Source: JACOMS01 sp964352785
GTDB taxonomy: Bacteria > Pseudomonadota > Alphaproteobacteria > Caulobacterales > Maricaulaceae
NCBI GenBank assembly: GCA_964352785.1
Contig: CAYGTI010000005.1
Coordinates: 95,432-159,431, forward strand
Length of the DNA: 64,000 nucleotides
Direction: 5' to 3'
The position numbers and the translations under genes were made by a program. The notes beneath the pieces are model-generated. The model did no database searches. It saw nothing but the letters and a program-made list of their open reading frames with translations, and was not told where the DNA came from. Shown here one piece after another: positions 17,104-26,348 of this stretch (the stretch's first letter is position 1; each line of letters starts with the position of its first letter).

Positions 17104-17679
17104 TCACGGTAGTCTATTTTGCGCTTTAAGCAGGGCCAGCTTATACGCTGCCGCAACCGTCATAGCGTCTGTAATCTCTCCGGCTTCGACTTTGGCTAGC
17201 AGATCACCTAGAGATATTTTCTGGGTTTGCAAAACTTCGTTTTCCTCCGGCGCTGCTTTACCTTGTGTAAGCCCAGTTGCGAGATATACAACCGCCCACT
17301 CGTCTGTGACGGCGTTGGATGTATGCATCTCTAAAAACGGCTCAAACGTCTCCGCCCTTAATCCTGTTTCCTCGGCGAGTTCCCACTTTGCTGCGTCCAA
17401 CGTCTTTTGGCCGGGCGGGCATCCGCCTTCGGGTAGCTCCCAACTATATTGATCAATCGGATAGCGGTATTGGCCGACAAGATAAATGTGATCCTCTTCA
17501 TAGGCGACGACTCCCACGGCGCGGTTTTGAAAATGAATATGTGTGTAATCAACTGGGTTGCCGACGACATTTAGCACTTTGTGCTGTGTGTGATGGACAA
17601 AACGGTTTTCGAGAATGTCTCGCTTAGATATAAACGTCCAAGGATTACCTTCCAGGTTTTGCTGGGAATATCGGCTCAT
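17104..17679 (-). CDS. Nudix hydrolase with altered Nudix box
   Basis: A 191-residue Nudix-fold protein resembling ADP-ribose/nucleoside-diphosphate-sugar pyrophosphatases (Y-R-Y-P-I-D-Q-Y-S-W-E-L-P-E-G-G leader). Against the consensus GX5EX7REUXEEXGU it reads G-x5-Q91-x7-W99-E-L-A-E-E-T-G-L. The first conserved Glu is therefore Gln and the Arg is Trp, while the metal-binding EE pair (103-104) and E100 remain. Activity could be retained or shifted. It lies upstream of the HI0933-type gene on the same strand. Confidence 0.85.
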   Translation of the reverse strand: MSRYSQQNLEGNPWTFISKRDILENRFVHHTQHKVLNVVGNPVDYTHIHFQNRAVGVVAYEEDHIYLVGQYRYPIDQYSWELPEGGCPPGQKTLDAAKWELAEETGLRAETFEPFLEMHTSNAVTDEWAVVYLATGLTQGKAAPEENEVLQTQKISLGDLLAKVEAGEITDAMTVAAAYKLALLKAQNRLP

Positions 17680-17774
17680 ATGTATCCATGCCTCGTTATG
17701 ATGATCGCGAGCTGACCGTGCAATGCCGCGTCATGACATACAAATGAGTGCCAGTGAAAGGGCGCTTCTATTGT

Positions 17775-18830
17775 TTATCGAAAACCTTTTTGAAGCTCTT
17801 TTAACGCCGCAGCCCCGGGGTTTAATTCCGCATAAGGAATCGCGTTCAAAGGCCGGTCTTCCATATTATTGAGTGCATGCATATCCGGCTGGCTTTCATC
17901 AATATAAAGAAGGCCTGTCAAGATTTCATCGCTTTTTTGCGACGCGAGGACCTTCGTAAAGGCCGCTGCTCTATCGGTGGGATCATAGTCAGGGTCGAGC
18001 TTTCGCAAATTAATTACACCGCCATCATGCAGTTCAACAGGCATCATATCGCCCTCATCATAGGCCGTTTTAATTTCACGGCTCGGAGGCACATAATCCA
18101 CATGCACAGCCTTATGGTAATATTTAAAGGTATGAGCATAAGATTTAGTGGAGCCTTTATGATCGTTAAAACTGACGCACGGAGAGATCACATCAATAAT
18201 CGCAAATCCCTTATGTTTAATTCCGGCCTTTATGAGTCGGACAAGCTGCTCCCGATCACCGGAGAAACTCCTTGCGACAAATGTCGCGCCGACAGAGAGC
18301 GCCAAGGCGACAGGGTCAATGGGCGGCTGCTGATTTGGTGCGCCTTTTTTCGCCGTTGATCCGATGTCGGCCGAGGCTGAGAACTGACCTTTTGTCAGGC
18401 CGTAAACGCCGTTGTTTTCCAGCATATAGAGCATGTTCACATTGCGGCGCATGGCGTGAATAAGCTGCCCGGCCCCAATAGAAAGACTATCTCCATCTCC
18501 GGACACGCCGAAATAAGTCATAGTACCGTTAGCCGCCGCTGCTCCCGTCGCGACCGACGGCATACGTCCGTGCGTCGTATTATTGCCGTGGGCATTCGCC
18601 AGCAGATAGCTGGTCGTTTTTGACGAGCATCCGATACCAGAGACTTTCGCAACGCGGTGCGGCTCTATGGATAGCTCAAAAAAGGCCCTTGCCAAAGCCG
18701 CCGTCGCGCTGTCATGGCCGCAACCTGCGCACAATGTTGACATAGGGCCGTCATAATCTTGGCGAACGAGGCCGATCTCATTTCGCACCGCATTTTTGCG
18801 GATAATCCGGGGTTTCGCGAAAGAACTCAT
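17775..18830 (-). CDS. korB: 2-oxoacid:ferredoxin oxidoreductase, beta subunit
   Basis: A 351-residue TPP-binding beta subunit. Cysteines for one [4Fe-4S] cluster are visible in LCAGCGHDS, SGIGCSS and ISPCVSFND. The TPP/Mg site is SGDGDSLSIGAGQ ... NNGVYGLTKGQ. With KorA it oxidatively decarboxylates a 2-oxoacid (2-oxoglutarate, pyruvate or a branched one) to acyl-CoA and reduces a ferredoxin-type acceptor. Start and korA stop overlap by 4 bases (ATGA). It is the last gene of a three-gene operon. Confidence 0.93.
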   Translation of the reverse strand: MSSFAKPRIIRKNAVRNEIGLVRQDYDGPMSTLCAGCGHDSATAALARAFFELSIEPHRVAKVSGIGCSSKTTSYLLANAHGNNTTHGRMPSVATGAAAANGTMTYFGVSGDGDSLSIGAGQLIHAMRRNVNMLYMLENNGVYGLTKGQFSASADIGSTAKKGAPNQQPPIDPVALALSVGATFVARSFSGDREQLVRLIKAGIKHKGFAIIDVISPCVSFNDHKGSTKSYAHTFKYYHKAVHVDYVPPSREIKTAYDEGDMMPVELHDGGVINLRKLDPDYDPTDRAAAFTKVLASQKSDEILTGLLYIDESQPDMHALNNMEDRPLNAIPYAELNPGAAALKELQKGFR

Positions 18831-20653
18831 GCGCTTTGCCTCATCTGAATTTGTTCGCTCAGCGCGCCCAATACAAAACGGTAACTAAGCGGCTCGCCTG
18901 CATAATATGTAACAGAGACCAACTTATCGCGAGGAACGTTTGTTTCAGTAAGTAAAAGGTCATGAAGCTGCCCGTCCCGGTTTTGCTCAATGATGAAAAC
19001 CTGATCATACTCCATAATGAAGTCTTCAACGGCCTGCGCAAACGGAAACCCGCGCACCCGCATGTAATCAAAATGTATGCCCTGATCAGAGAGTCGGTCA
19101 CAGGCCTCGAGCACAGCACCATCACTAGAGCCAATTGCAATCAGGCCGTAGCGCGCATGGCCTTGGGCTTTGGTCACAATCGGGGCAGGGACTTTTTCGG
19201 CTGCGCTTTTCCATTTGAGCTTAAGCCTGTCCACAACCTCTTGGTACTCGGCGCTATCCTCCGTATATTTTCCGTATTTATTATGCCCGGAGCCGCGTGT
19301 GAAAAATGCACCTTTAGTTGGGTGCGTGCCCGGCAATGTCCGGTAGGTAATATGGTCACCGTCCACATCCAGATATCTGTAGAACGCATCCATCTCATCA
19401 AGGTCTTTGGCGGAGAGCACTTTGCCCCTATCGGGTTGATAGCTGTCATCCCATGTCAACTCGTCCACCATCCAATCATTCATCCCAATATCAATATCGG
19501 AGAGGAAAAACACAGGGGTCTGAAAGCGCTCAGCCAGATCAAGCGCATTTACGGCCATGTCAAAACACTCGCCGGGATCAGACGGATAAAGCACAATATG
19601 TTTCGTGTCCCCATGAGAGGCATAGGCCGTCAATTGAATGTCGCATTGCTGCGTGCGCGTGGGCATTCCGGTAGACGGACCGACGCGCATAATATCGCAA
19701 AAAACCGTGGGCGTTTCGGTATAATAGGCAAAGCCGATAAACTCGGTCATCAGAGATATCCCCGCGCCTGATGTGGGCGTAAAGGCACGCGCGCCGTTCC
19801 AAGCCGCGCCGATGATCATACCTGCTGCCGCCAATTCGTCCTCGGCCTGAATGATACAATATTTGTTCTTGCCCGTCTCCGGATCAACCCGGAGCTGGGC
19901 ACAATATTTGGCAAATCCGTCCATCAAAGATGTTGACGGGGTAATTGGATACCACGCGCCAAACGTCGCGCCGCCGTAAACACAGCCCAAGCCCGCGGCG
20001 CTATTGCCGTCAATCATGACCTTGCCTTTGGTCAAATCGCGAGCCTCGACGTAAAAACCCAGCGGCGTTTCGTAATTCTCTGTGACGTAATCAAAACCCA
20101 ATGCCAATGCCTTCATATTGGCCGGGATAAGTTTTTTCTTGCCCGCAAACATGTCTTCGACCAAGCCCTGCAAGACGCTCATATCGAGCTTAATTAAGGC
20201 CGCAACAGCGCCCACATAGGCCATGTTTTTCATTAAAATGCGTGAGCGGGCGACAGAAAAAGCGTCGTTACACATACGGGACAATGGCACGCCAATAACC
20301 GTAATATCCGGGCGGCTCAGCGTATGCGGGCGCGGCCATGTGTTATCATAGAGCAAAAATCCGCCTGGCGTTAAAGAGGCCAGATCCTTTTCATAAGTCT
20401 CGGCATTCATGGCGATCATCAAATGAATATCACCCGAGCGGCCTTTATAGCCCGCTTCAGTGACACGGATTTCATACCATGTGGGCAAGCCTTGAATATT
20501 GGACGGGAAAATATTTTTCCCGACAACAGGCACGCCCATCCGGAAGATAGCTTTCATTAAAAGCTCGTTCGCGCTGGCCGAGCCTGTTCCGTTGACATTA
20601 CCGACTTTGATAACAAAGTCGTTTACGCCCGCATTTGAAACGACATCGTTCAT
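18827..20653 (-). CDS. korA: 2-oxoacid:ferredoxin oxidoreductase, fused gamma-alpha subunit
   Basis: A 608-residue protein with the gamma domain first (about 1-190; VGNVNGTGSASANELLMKA, FPSNIQGLPTWYEIR) and the alpha pyrimidine-binding domain after it (about 205-608; GATFGAWYPITPSTSLM, SGAGISLMTEF, GPSTGMPTRTQQ). The gamma-alpha order is that of 2-oxoglutarate:ferredoxin oxidoreductases such as the mycobacterial KorA. Its start overlaps the stop of the upstream GltD-like gene by 4 bases. Substrate specificity is not decided by what can be seen. Confidence 0.93.
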   Translation of the reverse strand: MNDVVSNAGVNDFVIKVGNVNGTGSASANELLMKAIFRMGVPVVGKNIFPSNIQGLPTWYEIRVTEAGYKGRSGDIHLMIAMNAETYEKDLASLTPGGFLLYDNTWPRPHTLSRPDITVIGVPLSRMCNDAFSVARSRILMKNMAYVGAVAALIKLDMSVLQGLVEDMFAGKKKLIPANMKALALGFDYVTENYETPLGFYVEARDLTKGKVMIDGNSAAGLGCVYGGATFGAWYPITPSTSLMDGFAKYCAQLRVDPETGKNKYCIIQAEDELAAAGMIIGAAWNGARAFTPTSGAGISLMTEFIGFAYYTETPTVFCDIMRVGPSTGMPTRTQQCDIQLTAYASHGDTKHIVLYPSDPGECFDMAVNALDLAERFQTPVFFLSDIDIGMNDWMVDELTWDDSYQPDRGKVLSAKDLDEMDAFYRYLDVDGDHITYRTLPGTHPTKGAFFTRGSGHNKYGKYTEDSAEYQEVVDRLKLKWKSAAEKVPAPIVTKAQGHARYGLIAIGSSDGAVLEACDRLSDQGIHFDYMRVRGFPFAQAVEDFIMEYDQVFIIEQNRDGQLHDLLLTETNVPRDKLVSVTYYAGEPLSYRFVLGALSEQIQMRQSA

Positions 20654-22455
20654 TCCGCTGCCTCCAGCGCTACCGCGCTTACAGGTTCATCTTGTCCATC
20701 CGCGTGATAAATGTGAATAAGGCCTTCCTGCATATCCCACGCCGCCGTTGGGCAGCGCTCTGCGCACAGGCCGCAATGCAAGCAAATATCCTCATCTTTG
20801 ATCATGAGCCGCCCCGTCAATGGTAAGTCTGAGGACACATAAAGCGCTTGATCATCAGTTACGGCATTCACTACAGCACGCAAGTCCTCTTCAGGAGCTG
20901 CAGGCGTAATCGACAAGCATTCAACTGGGCAAACGTCAATACAGGCGTCGCATTCTGTGCAGAGCGATTCGTTGAACACAGTATGGACATCACAGTTTAA
21001 ACAGCGCTGAACTTCAGTGGCGATTTTTTCTGCGGAAAAACCTAGCTCAACCTCGATATCCAACTTCTGAAACCGGCGAGTCATTTCAACATGATCCATT
21101 TGTCGGCGCTCTGAACCATCATAGCTATTCGAATAGCTCCACTCAAACATGCCCATTTTTGTTGGCTCAAACTGCAATTTATCAGGACGGCGTTCCGTCA
21201 ACGCCTCGCCTTGGCAATGTTTATGAATAGAAATCGCCGCTTGATGACCATGTTCGACAGCCCAAATAATATTCTTGGGCCCAAACGCCGAGTCGCCGCC
21301 AAAGAACACGCCTTTGCGTGTGGATTCAAATGTCTGCGTATCCACTATGGGCACGTCCCATTTATCAAACTCAATGCCGACGTCTTTTTCGATCCACGGA
21401 AAAGCGTTTTCCTGCCCAATCGCTAGGATCACATCATCACACGGCAGGGTCACTTCGCCTGTGACCCGGTTGTCCGTAATTCTACCCTTATCATCAATGT
21501 CATATTCCATCAGCTCAAACAGCATACCTGTCAGTTGTCCGTCCTCATGGATAAAGGCCTTGGGAGAGTGATTAACGAGAATGTTGACATCTTCTTCTTC
21601 GGCGTCGTCCAGTTCCCAAGGTGAAGCTTTGAAAAACGCGCGGGGTTTGCGCGCCATCACATTTACACTGTTTGCGCCCAAACGCAGCGAGGTACGGCAG
21701 CAATCCATCGCTGTATTACCCACACCAATAATAATAACATTTTTGCCAATTTTATCCGTATGCTCAAAAGCCACAGACTCCAGCCAATCAATACCTATGT
21801 GTATATTACTGGCCTCATAACGCCCTGGTAGATTCAGGTCTTTACCTTTTGGCGCGCCTGTTCCGACAAAGACGGCGTCATACTCTTCGTCCAACAGAGC
21901 GTCCATGGACTTAACAGGTGTGCCGAGTCTAAGATCAACACCCATATCCAGAATATAACCCAGCTCTTCCATCAAAACATCTTCGGGCAGGCGAAACGCC
22001 GGAATGTTCGAGCGCATCAAGCCGCCCGGCTTGTTGAGTTTTTCAAAAATTGTGCACTCATACCCCATCGGCGCAAGATCATTAGCGACGGTAAATGAGG
22101 CCGGGCCCGCTCCAATTAAGGCGATGCGCTTCCCATTGGTTTGCGCCGGCTTTTTAGGGAGCTGGTCTTCGATGTCGCCCCGGTGGTCAGCAGCGACGCG
22201 TTTAAGGCGGCAAATGGCGACAGGTTCCTCTTCAACGCGGCCGCGCCGGCAGGCTGGCTCACACGGACGATCACAGACACGTCCAAGTATACCTGGAAAG
22301 ACATTCGATTCGCGATTGAGCAGGTATGCATCGCCGTAGCGCTCTTGCGCAATCAGGCGAATATAAGCGGGGACAGGCGTATGCGCGGGACAAGCCCACT
22401 GACAATCTACAACTTTGTGAAAATAATCAGCGTTGCCAGTATCCGTTGGTGTCAT
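20650..22455 (-). CDS. GltD-like NAD(P)H oxidoreductase fused to a 2x[4Fe-4S] ferredoxin domain
   Basis: A 601-residue fusion. The N-terminus has a GltD-type cluster domain (C18, C22, C61, C65, C69). A two-dinucleotide-domain flavoprotein follows (FAD motif IALIGAGPASFTVAN around 110; NAD(P) motif IIIGVGNTAMDCCRT around 245). A C-terminal bacterial ferredoxin domain (about 500-580) has CTECDACIDVCPVEC and CLHCGLCAERCP. It is translationally coupled to korA-korB, so it most likely transfers electrons between the Kor iron-sulfur clusters and NAD(P). It is not a glutamate synthase subunit: no large subunit is present. Confidence 0.88.
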   Translation of the reverse strand: MTPTDTGNADYFHKVVDCQWACPAHTPVPAYIRLIAQERYGDAYLLNRESNVFPGILGRVCDRPCEPACRRGRVEEEPVAICRLKRVAADHRGDIEDQLPKKPAQTNGKRIALIGAGPASFTVANDLAPMGYECTIFEKLNKPGGLMRSNIPAFRLPEDVLMEELGYILDMGVDLRLGTPVKSMDALLDEEYDAVFVGTGAPKGKDLNLPGRYEASNIHIGIDWLESVAFEHTDKIGKNVIIIGVGNTAMDCCRTSLRLGANSVNVMARKPRAFFKASPWELDDAEEEDVNILVNHSPKAFIHEDGQLTGMLFELMEYDIDDKGRITDNRVTGEVTLPCDDVILAIGQENAFPWIEKDVGIEFDKWDVPIVDTQTFESTRKGVFFGGDSAFGPKNIIWAVEHGHQAAISIHKHCQGEALTERRPDKLQFEPTKMGMFEWSYSNSYDGSERRQMDHVEMTRRFQKLDIEVELGFSAEKIATEVQRCLNCDVHTVFNESLCTECDACIDVCPVECLSITPAAPEEDLRAVVNAVTDDQALYVSSDLPLTGRLMIKDEDICLHCGLCAERCPTAAWDMQEGLIHIYHADGQDEPVSAVALEAAE

Positions 22456-22480
22456 GTGACTGTAACCCTTCTACAAACTC

Positions 22481-22507
22481 GAAAAATCTATCGGGAGTAT
22501 CTCCCGG
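22481..22507 (-). terminator. Possible terminator after ptsP, ahead of the kor operon
   Basis: Reading leftward, CGGGAG-ATA-CTCCCG (22492-22506) forms a 6-bp GC-rich stem with a 3-base loop. After five bases comes a five-base T run. It lies about 95 bases past the ptsP stop and 26 bases before the first kor-operon gene. It could end ptsP transcripts or act in the leader of the kor mRNA. Confidence 0.45.
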
Positions 22508-22599
22508 ACGCAAGGATAGAATTTTCGATTCGCAGTCTGCCGCTCGGGAGGTAAACCATTACTTAAGGCCGTGGTAGAATTTTTGTAAAGGCAGCAGGC

Positions 22600-24891
22600 C
22601 TAAATAGGAATACCTTCTGCCATACAGAACTCTCGAACCGTTTCGCGCACAGACGTCATACGCGAGTCGATCCCAATCAGCGGCTCGACAACGCTCCGCA
22701 GTTTCCCGGCATCAAGCGCCAAAACCGCGCTTTTAACGGGGCCGATACCGGTGACCGGCATAGAGAGCTGGTCATAGCCCAAAGCGATCAGCGTTATGGC
22801 TTCGAGAGGCCGACCGGCAATTTCACCGCACACTGAAACCGGAACATCATTGTGCTTACACCCGCGCGCAATAAACCTTAGAATAGACAGAGCCGCAGGA
22901 TGAAGCGGATCATAACGGTCCGCCACGCGTATATTATCGCGGTCAGCAGCAAAGAAAAATTGCATCAAATCGTTGGCTCCAACAGACACAAAATCCGCGT
23001 GATCGCAAATCGCGTTGACAGACCACGCCAGAGACGGAGTTTCCAGCATGACGCCAATTTCGAGCTTGGAGGGCAGGACTTTGCCTAATTTAGAGGCCCG
23101 CTCAAGCTCCCGGTCAAAAAGTGCCCGCGCTGCAATAAATTCATCAACGGTTGACACCATAGGAAACATAACCCGCAAGCGCCGCTCGGCTCCGGCCGCA
23201 ATTAAGGCGCGAAGCTGATACCGCATCAAGCCCGGGCGGTCGAGCGCTATACGGATGGCCCGCCATCCAATGGCCGGGTTTTCTTCAGGCATCGGATCCA
23301 TATAGGGTAAAATTTTATCGCCGCCCAAATCAAGGGTGCGGAATGTCACCGGACGCTCTCCCGCTGCGTCCAGCGCCTTGCGGTAAAGCTCTGTTTGTTG
23401 TCCAAGGCGCGGCATCACCTCAGAGATCATAAATTGAAACTCGGTACGAAACAGCCCAATCCCGTCCGCTCCCACCTGATCAAGCTGCGGCAGGTCGACC
23501 AACAGCCCCGCATTAAGTTGTAATGAAATAGGGCGGCCATCTTGAGTCACCGCAGGCTGGTTTTTAACAGCCTCATAGGCTTTGGCCATTTCGCCGCGAA
23601 TGTTCATGCGTAGACGAAACCCGGCTTCGCGTGTATCAAGCGGACGGATATGAATATCCCCGGTCTCGCCGTCGAGTAAAACAGCATCGCCGGTTTCAAT
23701 CCTATCGAGAACGCCCTCGGCCCGGCCAATCAGCGGCACACCAATAGCGCGGCAAATGATTGCAGTATGGCTGGACGCTGCGCCTTCTTCTAGCACAACT
23801 CCAACAATTTTGGTGCGGTCATAATCCAGCAGTTCTGCCGGGCCAAGGTCGCGGGCAAAAATGATCGCGTCTTCAGATAAATTTCGTGTTCCAGGGCCGA
23901 CATTTTCACCCGACAAAGCTCTGATGAGGCGGTTTGCAAGATCCTCTAGGTCATGAAGGCGGGCGCGCAAATAAGGGTCTTTCGCCTTCATCAACCGCGC
24001 GCGGTGCTCGTTGCGCACGCGCTCAACGGCGGCTTCGGACGTTAGGCCGGACGTGACCGCTTCGCGCAAACGGTTCACCCATTTTCGGTCATAGGCAAAC
24101 ATGCGGTAGGTTTCATAAATCTCTTTGGACGCACGTGACAGCCCCGCGGCCTCGCCGCTGACCATCGCGTCCACAGACGCTCGCAATATGGTTATGCCCT
24201 TTTCAAGACGAGCCTGTTCATGTGTGATATTGTCAGAGAGTAAATTTGACGGCGCAACGGGCGGCACATGCATCACGGCGCGCCCAATAACAAGGCCGCT
24301 CGCGAACGCTTTACCTTTGACAGTTTCCGGCTTTACGGGGCTTAGCGTGATCCCTTTCAGAGCGGCTTTTTTTCCGCCGATACGTTCGTCATCAATGATA
24401 ATTTCGGCCAAAACCATTGCGACCGTCAGAAGGTCTTCGACTTCTTCTTCTGTAAATATTCGGGCCTTAAGGCTTTGAGCCACAAGCACACCTAACGTGC
24501 GCCCGCCGCGCAAAATCGGTACACCAAGAAAGCTTTTATAGGGGTCTTCACCGGTTTCAGGGCGGTATGAAAACCTCGGATGCGCGGGGGCATCCGCAAG
24601 GTTCAGTGGTCTTGCCGTTTGCCCCACATGCCCCACAAGGCCTTCGTTTCTTTTCAGGCGTGTTATATGCACCGCTGATTTTTTAAGACCTTGCGTCGCA
24701 GAAAGCTCAAGGTCGGATCCTGGCCGGATCAAATAAATCGAAGCCACATCGACCTTCATAGCCTTGGTAATGGCCAATGTGAAGTCATCAAGCCGCTCTT
24801 GAACCGATTCGGTACCAGCCATGGCTTTGCGGATCGCCCGCATCAGCTTTGGCGGTTTTGAAGATATAAAAGGGTTTGCGCTCACAGGCAC
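22600..24891 (-). CDS. ptsP: PtsP, nitrogen PTS enzyme I with GAF domain
   Basis: A 763-residue EI-Ntr. An N-terminal GAF sensor (about 25-165), a PEP-utiliser N-domain, a swivelling phosphohistidine domain (GAASSHTAIICRAIGVP near residue 370, with the phospho-His in SSHTA) and a C-terminal PEP-binding TIM barrel (GADGIGLFRTEFQFM, FRTLDLGGDK, SVGANDLMQF, SVCGEIAG). It phosphorylates NPr from PEP, and the GAF domain senses glutamine in studied alphaproteobacteria. The start is GTG (24891, with another GTG at 24885). No ptsO or ptsN is nearby. Confidence 0.95.
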   Translation of the reverse strand: MPVSANPFISSKPPKLMRAIRKAMAGTESVQERLDDFTLAITKAMKVDVASIYLIRPGSDLELSATQGLKKSAVHITRLKRNEGLVGHVGQTARPLNLADAPAHPRFSYRPETGEDPYKSFLGVPILRGGRTLGVLVAQSLKARIFTEEEVEDLLTVAMVLAEIIIDDERIGGKKAALKGITLSPVKPETVKGKAFASGLVIGRAVMHVPPVAPSNLLSDNITHEQARLEKGITILRASVDAMVSGEAAGLSRASKEIYETYRMFAYDRKWVNRLREAVTSGLTSEAAVERVRNEHRARLMKAKDPYLRARLHDLEDLANRLIRALSGENVGPGTRNLSEDAIIFARDLGPAELLDYDRTKIVGVVLEEGAASSHTAIICRAIGVPLIGRAEGVLDRIETGDAVLLDGETGDIHIRPLDTREAGFRLRMNIRGEMAKAYEAVKNQPAVTQDGRPISLQLNAGLLVDLPQLDQVGADGIGLFRTEFQFMISEVMPRLGQQTELYRKALDAAGERPVTFRTLDLGGDKILPYMDPMPEENPAIGWRAIRIALDRPGLMRYQLRALIAAGAERRLRVMFPMVSTVDEFIAARALFDRELERASKLGKVLPSKLEIGVMLETPSLAWSVNAICDHADFVSVGANDLMQFFFAADRDNIRVADRYDPLHPAALSILRFIARGCKHNDVPVSVCGEIAGRPLEAITLIALGYDQLSMPVTGIGPVKSAVLALDAGKLRSVVEPLIGIDSRMTSVRETVREFCMAEGIPI

Positions 24892-24993
24892 AGACTACAG
24901 GAAATATTATCAGCAAAACAGGACGAAACAAATTTTAAGATATTTTTCTGTTAGGAAACTCCCCCCTGAGGGGAATAGTTAACCGCGCCCATT

Positions 24994-25461
24994 TTAATCG
25001 ATTTCTATAACCGCGTCGATTTCAACAGCCACATCCAGAGGCAGAGACGGAGCAGACACTGCAAACCGGGCGTGCCGCCCCGCATCACCAAAAACGGCAA
25101 CCATGATATCCGAGCAGCCATTGATCACCTTTGGGATATCCGCTTGAGTTGCGCACGGCAACGCTTGCACAAAGCCGCCAAGCTTGACGATACGTCGCAC
25201 GCGGGACAAATCGCCCCCGCAGGCCGCCTTCATTTGCGCAATCAAGTTAAGGGCTGAAAGCCTTGCCGCCTCTTGTCCTTTTTCAACAGTCAAATCTTCG
25301 CCCAATCGTCCACCAATCACGTTGTCACCGATTTTAGAAATTTGTCCGGAAATAAATACGTGATGCCCAGAAATAACATAGGGAACATAGTTGGCAACTG
25401 GCGCAGCCGCTTCCGGGAGATCTAAATTAAGGTCAGCGAGCTTCTGATCAATAGCATTCAT
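24994..25461 (-). CDS. ridA: RidA/YjgF-family protein
   Basis: A 155-residue RidA-family protein of the longer subgroup. Visible: VISGHHVFISGQI, then NLIAQMKAACGGDLSRVRRIVKLGGFV and, at the C-terminus, GRHARFAVSAPSLPLDVAVEIDAVIEI, with the conserved Arg that binds enamine/imine intermediates. It would deaminate reactive 2-aminoacrylate-type imines or a related substrate. AAAGGA lies 7 bases before the ATG. Divergent from the nitroreductase gene. Confidence 0.9.
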   Translation of the reverse strand: MNAIDQKLADLNLDLPEAAAPVANYVPYVISGHHVFISGQISKIGDNVIGGRLGEDLTVEKGQEAARLSALNLIAQMKAACGGDLSRVRRIVKLGGFVQALPCATQADIPKVINGCSDIMVAVFGDAGRHARFAVSAPSLPLDVAVEIDAVIEID

Positions 25462-25532
25462 AATGTGTCCTTTACATTTGCGTGCTCTGTTTCAATATAG
25501 AGGAAAGACACGTGATACAATCGGAATGACAT

Positions 25533-26141
25533 ATGAGCGTAACGGATAAAGACTTTCCTCTTCCAGCACCATCTGAAGATATTTTAGAATTCCTTGAAAC
25601 AAGACGCTCAAACCTTGCAAAAATCATGGGAAGTCCCGGACCAAGCCCCACAGAACGTGACCGCATCATCGCAATTGCCGCGCGCGTGCCGGATCACCGC
25701 AAGCTCACTCCTTGGCGGTTTATTGTTTTTGAAGGGGGCGCACGCGGACATATGGGCCAACATATTGGCGCGGCGTTTAAAAAACAAAACCCCGATATGC
25801 CGCTGGACCGCGTTATGTTCGAAGCCGGACGGCTCCAGCGCGCGCCGCTGGTTATCGCTATCATCTCTAGTCCCAAAGAATGTATACGCGGGACGCCAAG
25901 ATGGGAGCAAGAGCTGTCTGCGGCCGCTGTTTGTTTCAATATGTGCCTCGCTGCTCAAGCCAGCGGATATGGCGCACAATGGCTGACCGAATGGTATGCC
26001 TATGATGCAGATGTTTGCGCCGCCTTAAAACTCAAAGGCCAAGAACGGGTAGCGGGATTTATTTATATCGGAACACCCCAAGAGCCTGCAAGGGAGCGTG
26101 CGCGCCCTGATATAGAGGCAATCATAACCCATTGGCGCTAA
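25533..26141 (+). CDS. Nitroreductase-family flavoprotein (YdjA-like)
   Basis: A 202-residue nitroreductase-fold protein. FLETRRSN near residue 28 is the FMN phosphate-binding arginine motif. AARVPDHRKLTPWRFIVFEG follows, and AAAVCFNMCLAAQASGYGAQWLTEW and GFIYIGTP are in the second half. It resembles YdjA/TdsD-type small nitroreductases that use NAD(P)H and FMN. The natural substrate is unknown. A likely terminator follows about 150 bases downstream. Confidence 0.9.
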   Translation: MSVTDKDFPLPAPSEDILEFLETRRSNLAKIMGSPGPSPTERDRIIAIAARVPDHRKLTPWRFIVFEGGARGHMGQHIGAAFKKQNPDMPLDRVMFEAGRLQRAPLVIAIISSPKECIRGTPRWEQELSAAAVCFNMCLAAQASGYGAQWLTEWYAYDADVCAALKLKGQERVAGFIYIGTPQEPARERARPDIEAIITHWR

Positions 26142-26151
26142 TCACTAAGCC

Positions 26152-26322
26152 GTGATGAAAGCCTCAAAACTGACGTTTATATTACGTTCAGGTTGGCGGC
26201 TTTATGTCCAAGGTCGGTTGATAACTGCTGTTAGCAACCCGGACTTCGTGTCCTGCCATTGCGCCCCGTGCAGGCGCGAAGTCCAACTCAAGCGGTCTTA
26301 TCGGGGGATAAGGCCGCTTTTT
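26152..26322 (+). ncRNA. Possible structured small RNA or long 3' UTR
   Basis: This 208-base gap between the nitroreductase and the DUF6445 gene holds strong RNA structure instead of a convincing gene. A small imperfect hairpin lies near 26180-26205. A long interrupted hairpin runs from GGACTTCG (26241-26248) through CCTGC (26252-26256) to GCAGG (26270-26274) and CGAAGTCC (26277-26284). It ends in a rho-independent terminator at 26290-26322. This could be an sRNA made from its own promoter or processed from the nitroreductase mRNA. I recognise no known RNA family. Confidence 0.35.
26290..26322 (+). terminator. Rho-independent terminator
   Basis: A 13-bp stem (AAGCGGTCTTATC / GATAAGGCCGCTT) with one G-U wobble and a 4-base G loop runs into a T tract. 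The U tract exists only in the rightward reading, so it ends the nitroreductase transcript or a small RNA, 27 bases before the leftward gene's stop. Confidence 0.85.
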
Positions 26323-26348
26323 GTTGAACAATCAGAGACTTTAAACGG

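Noticed and set aside
20650..22455. Glutamate synthase small subunit
   Set aside because: It carries an extra ferredoxin domain, is fused into the kor operon and has no GltB partner.
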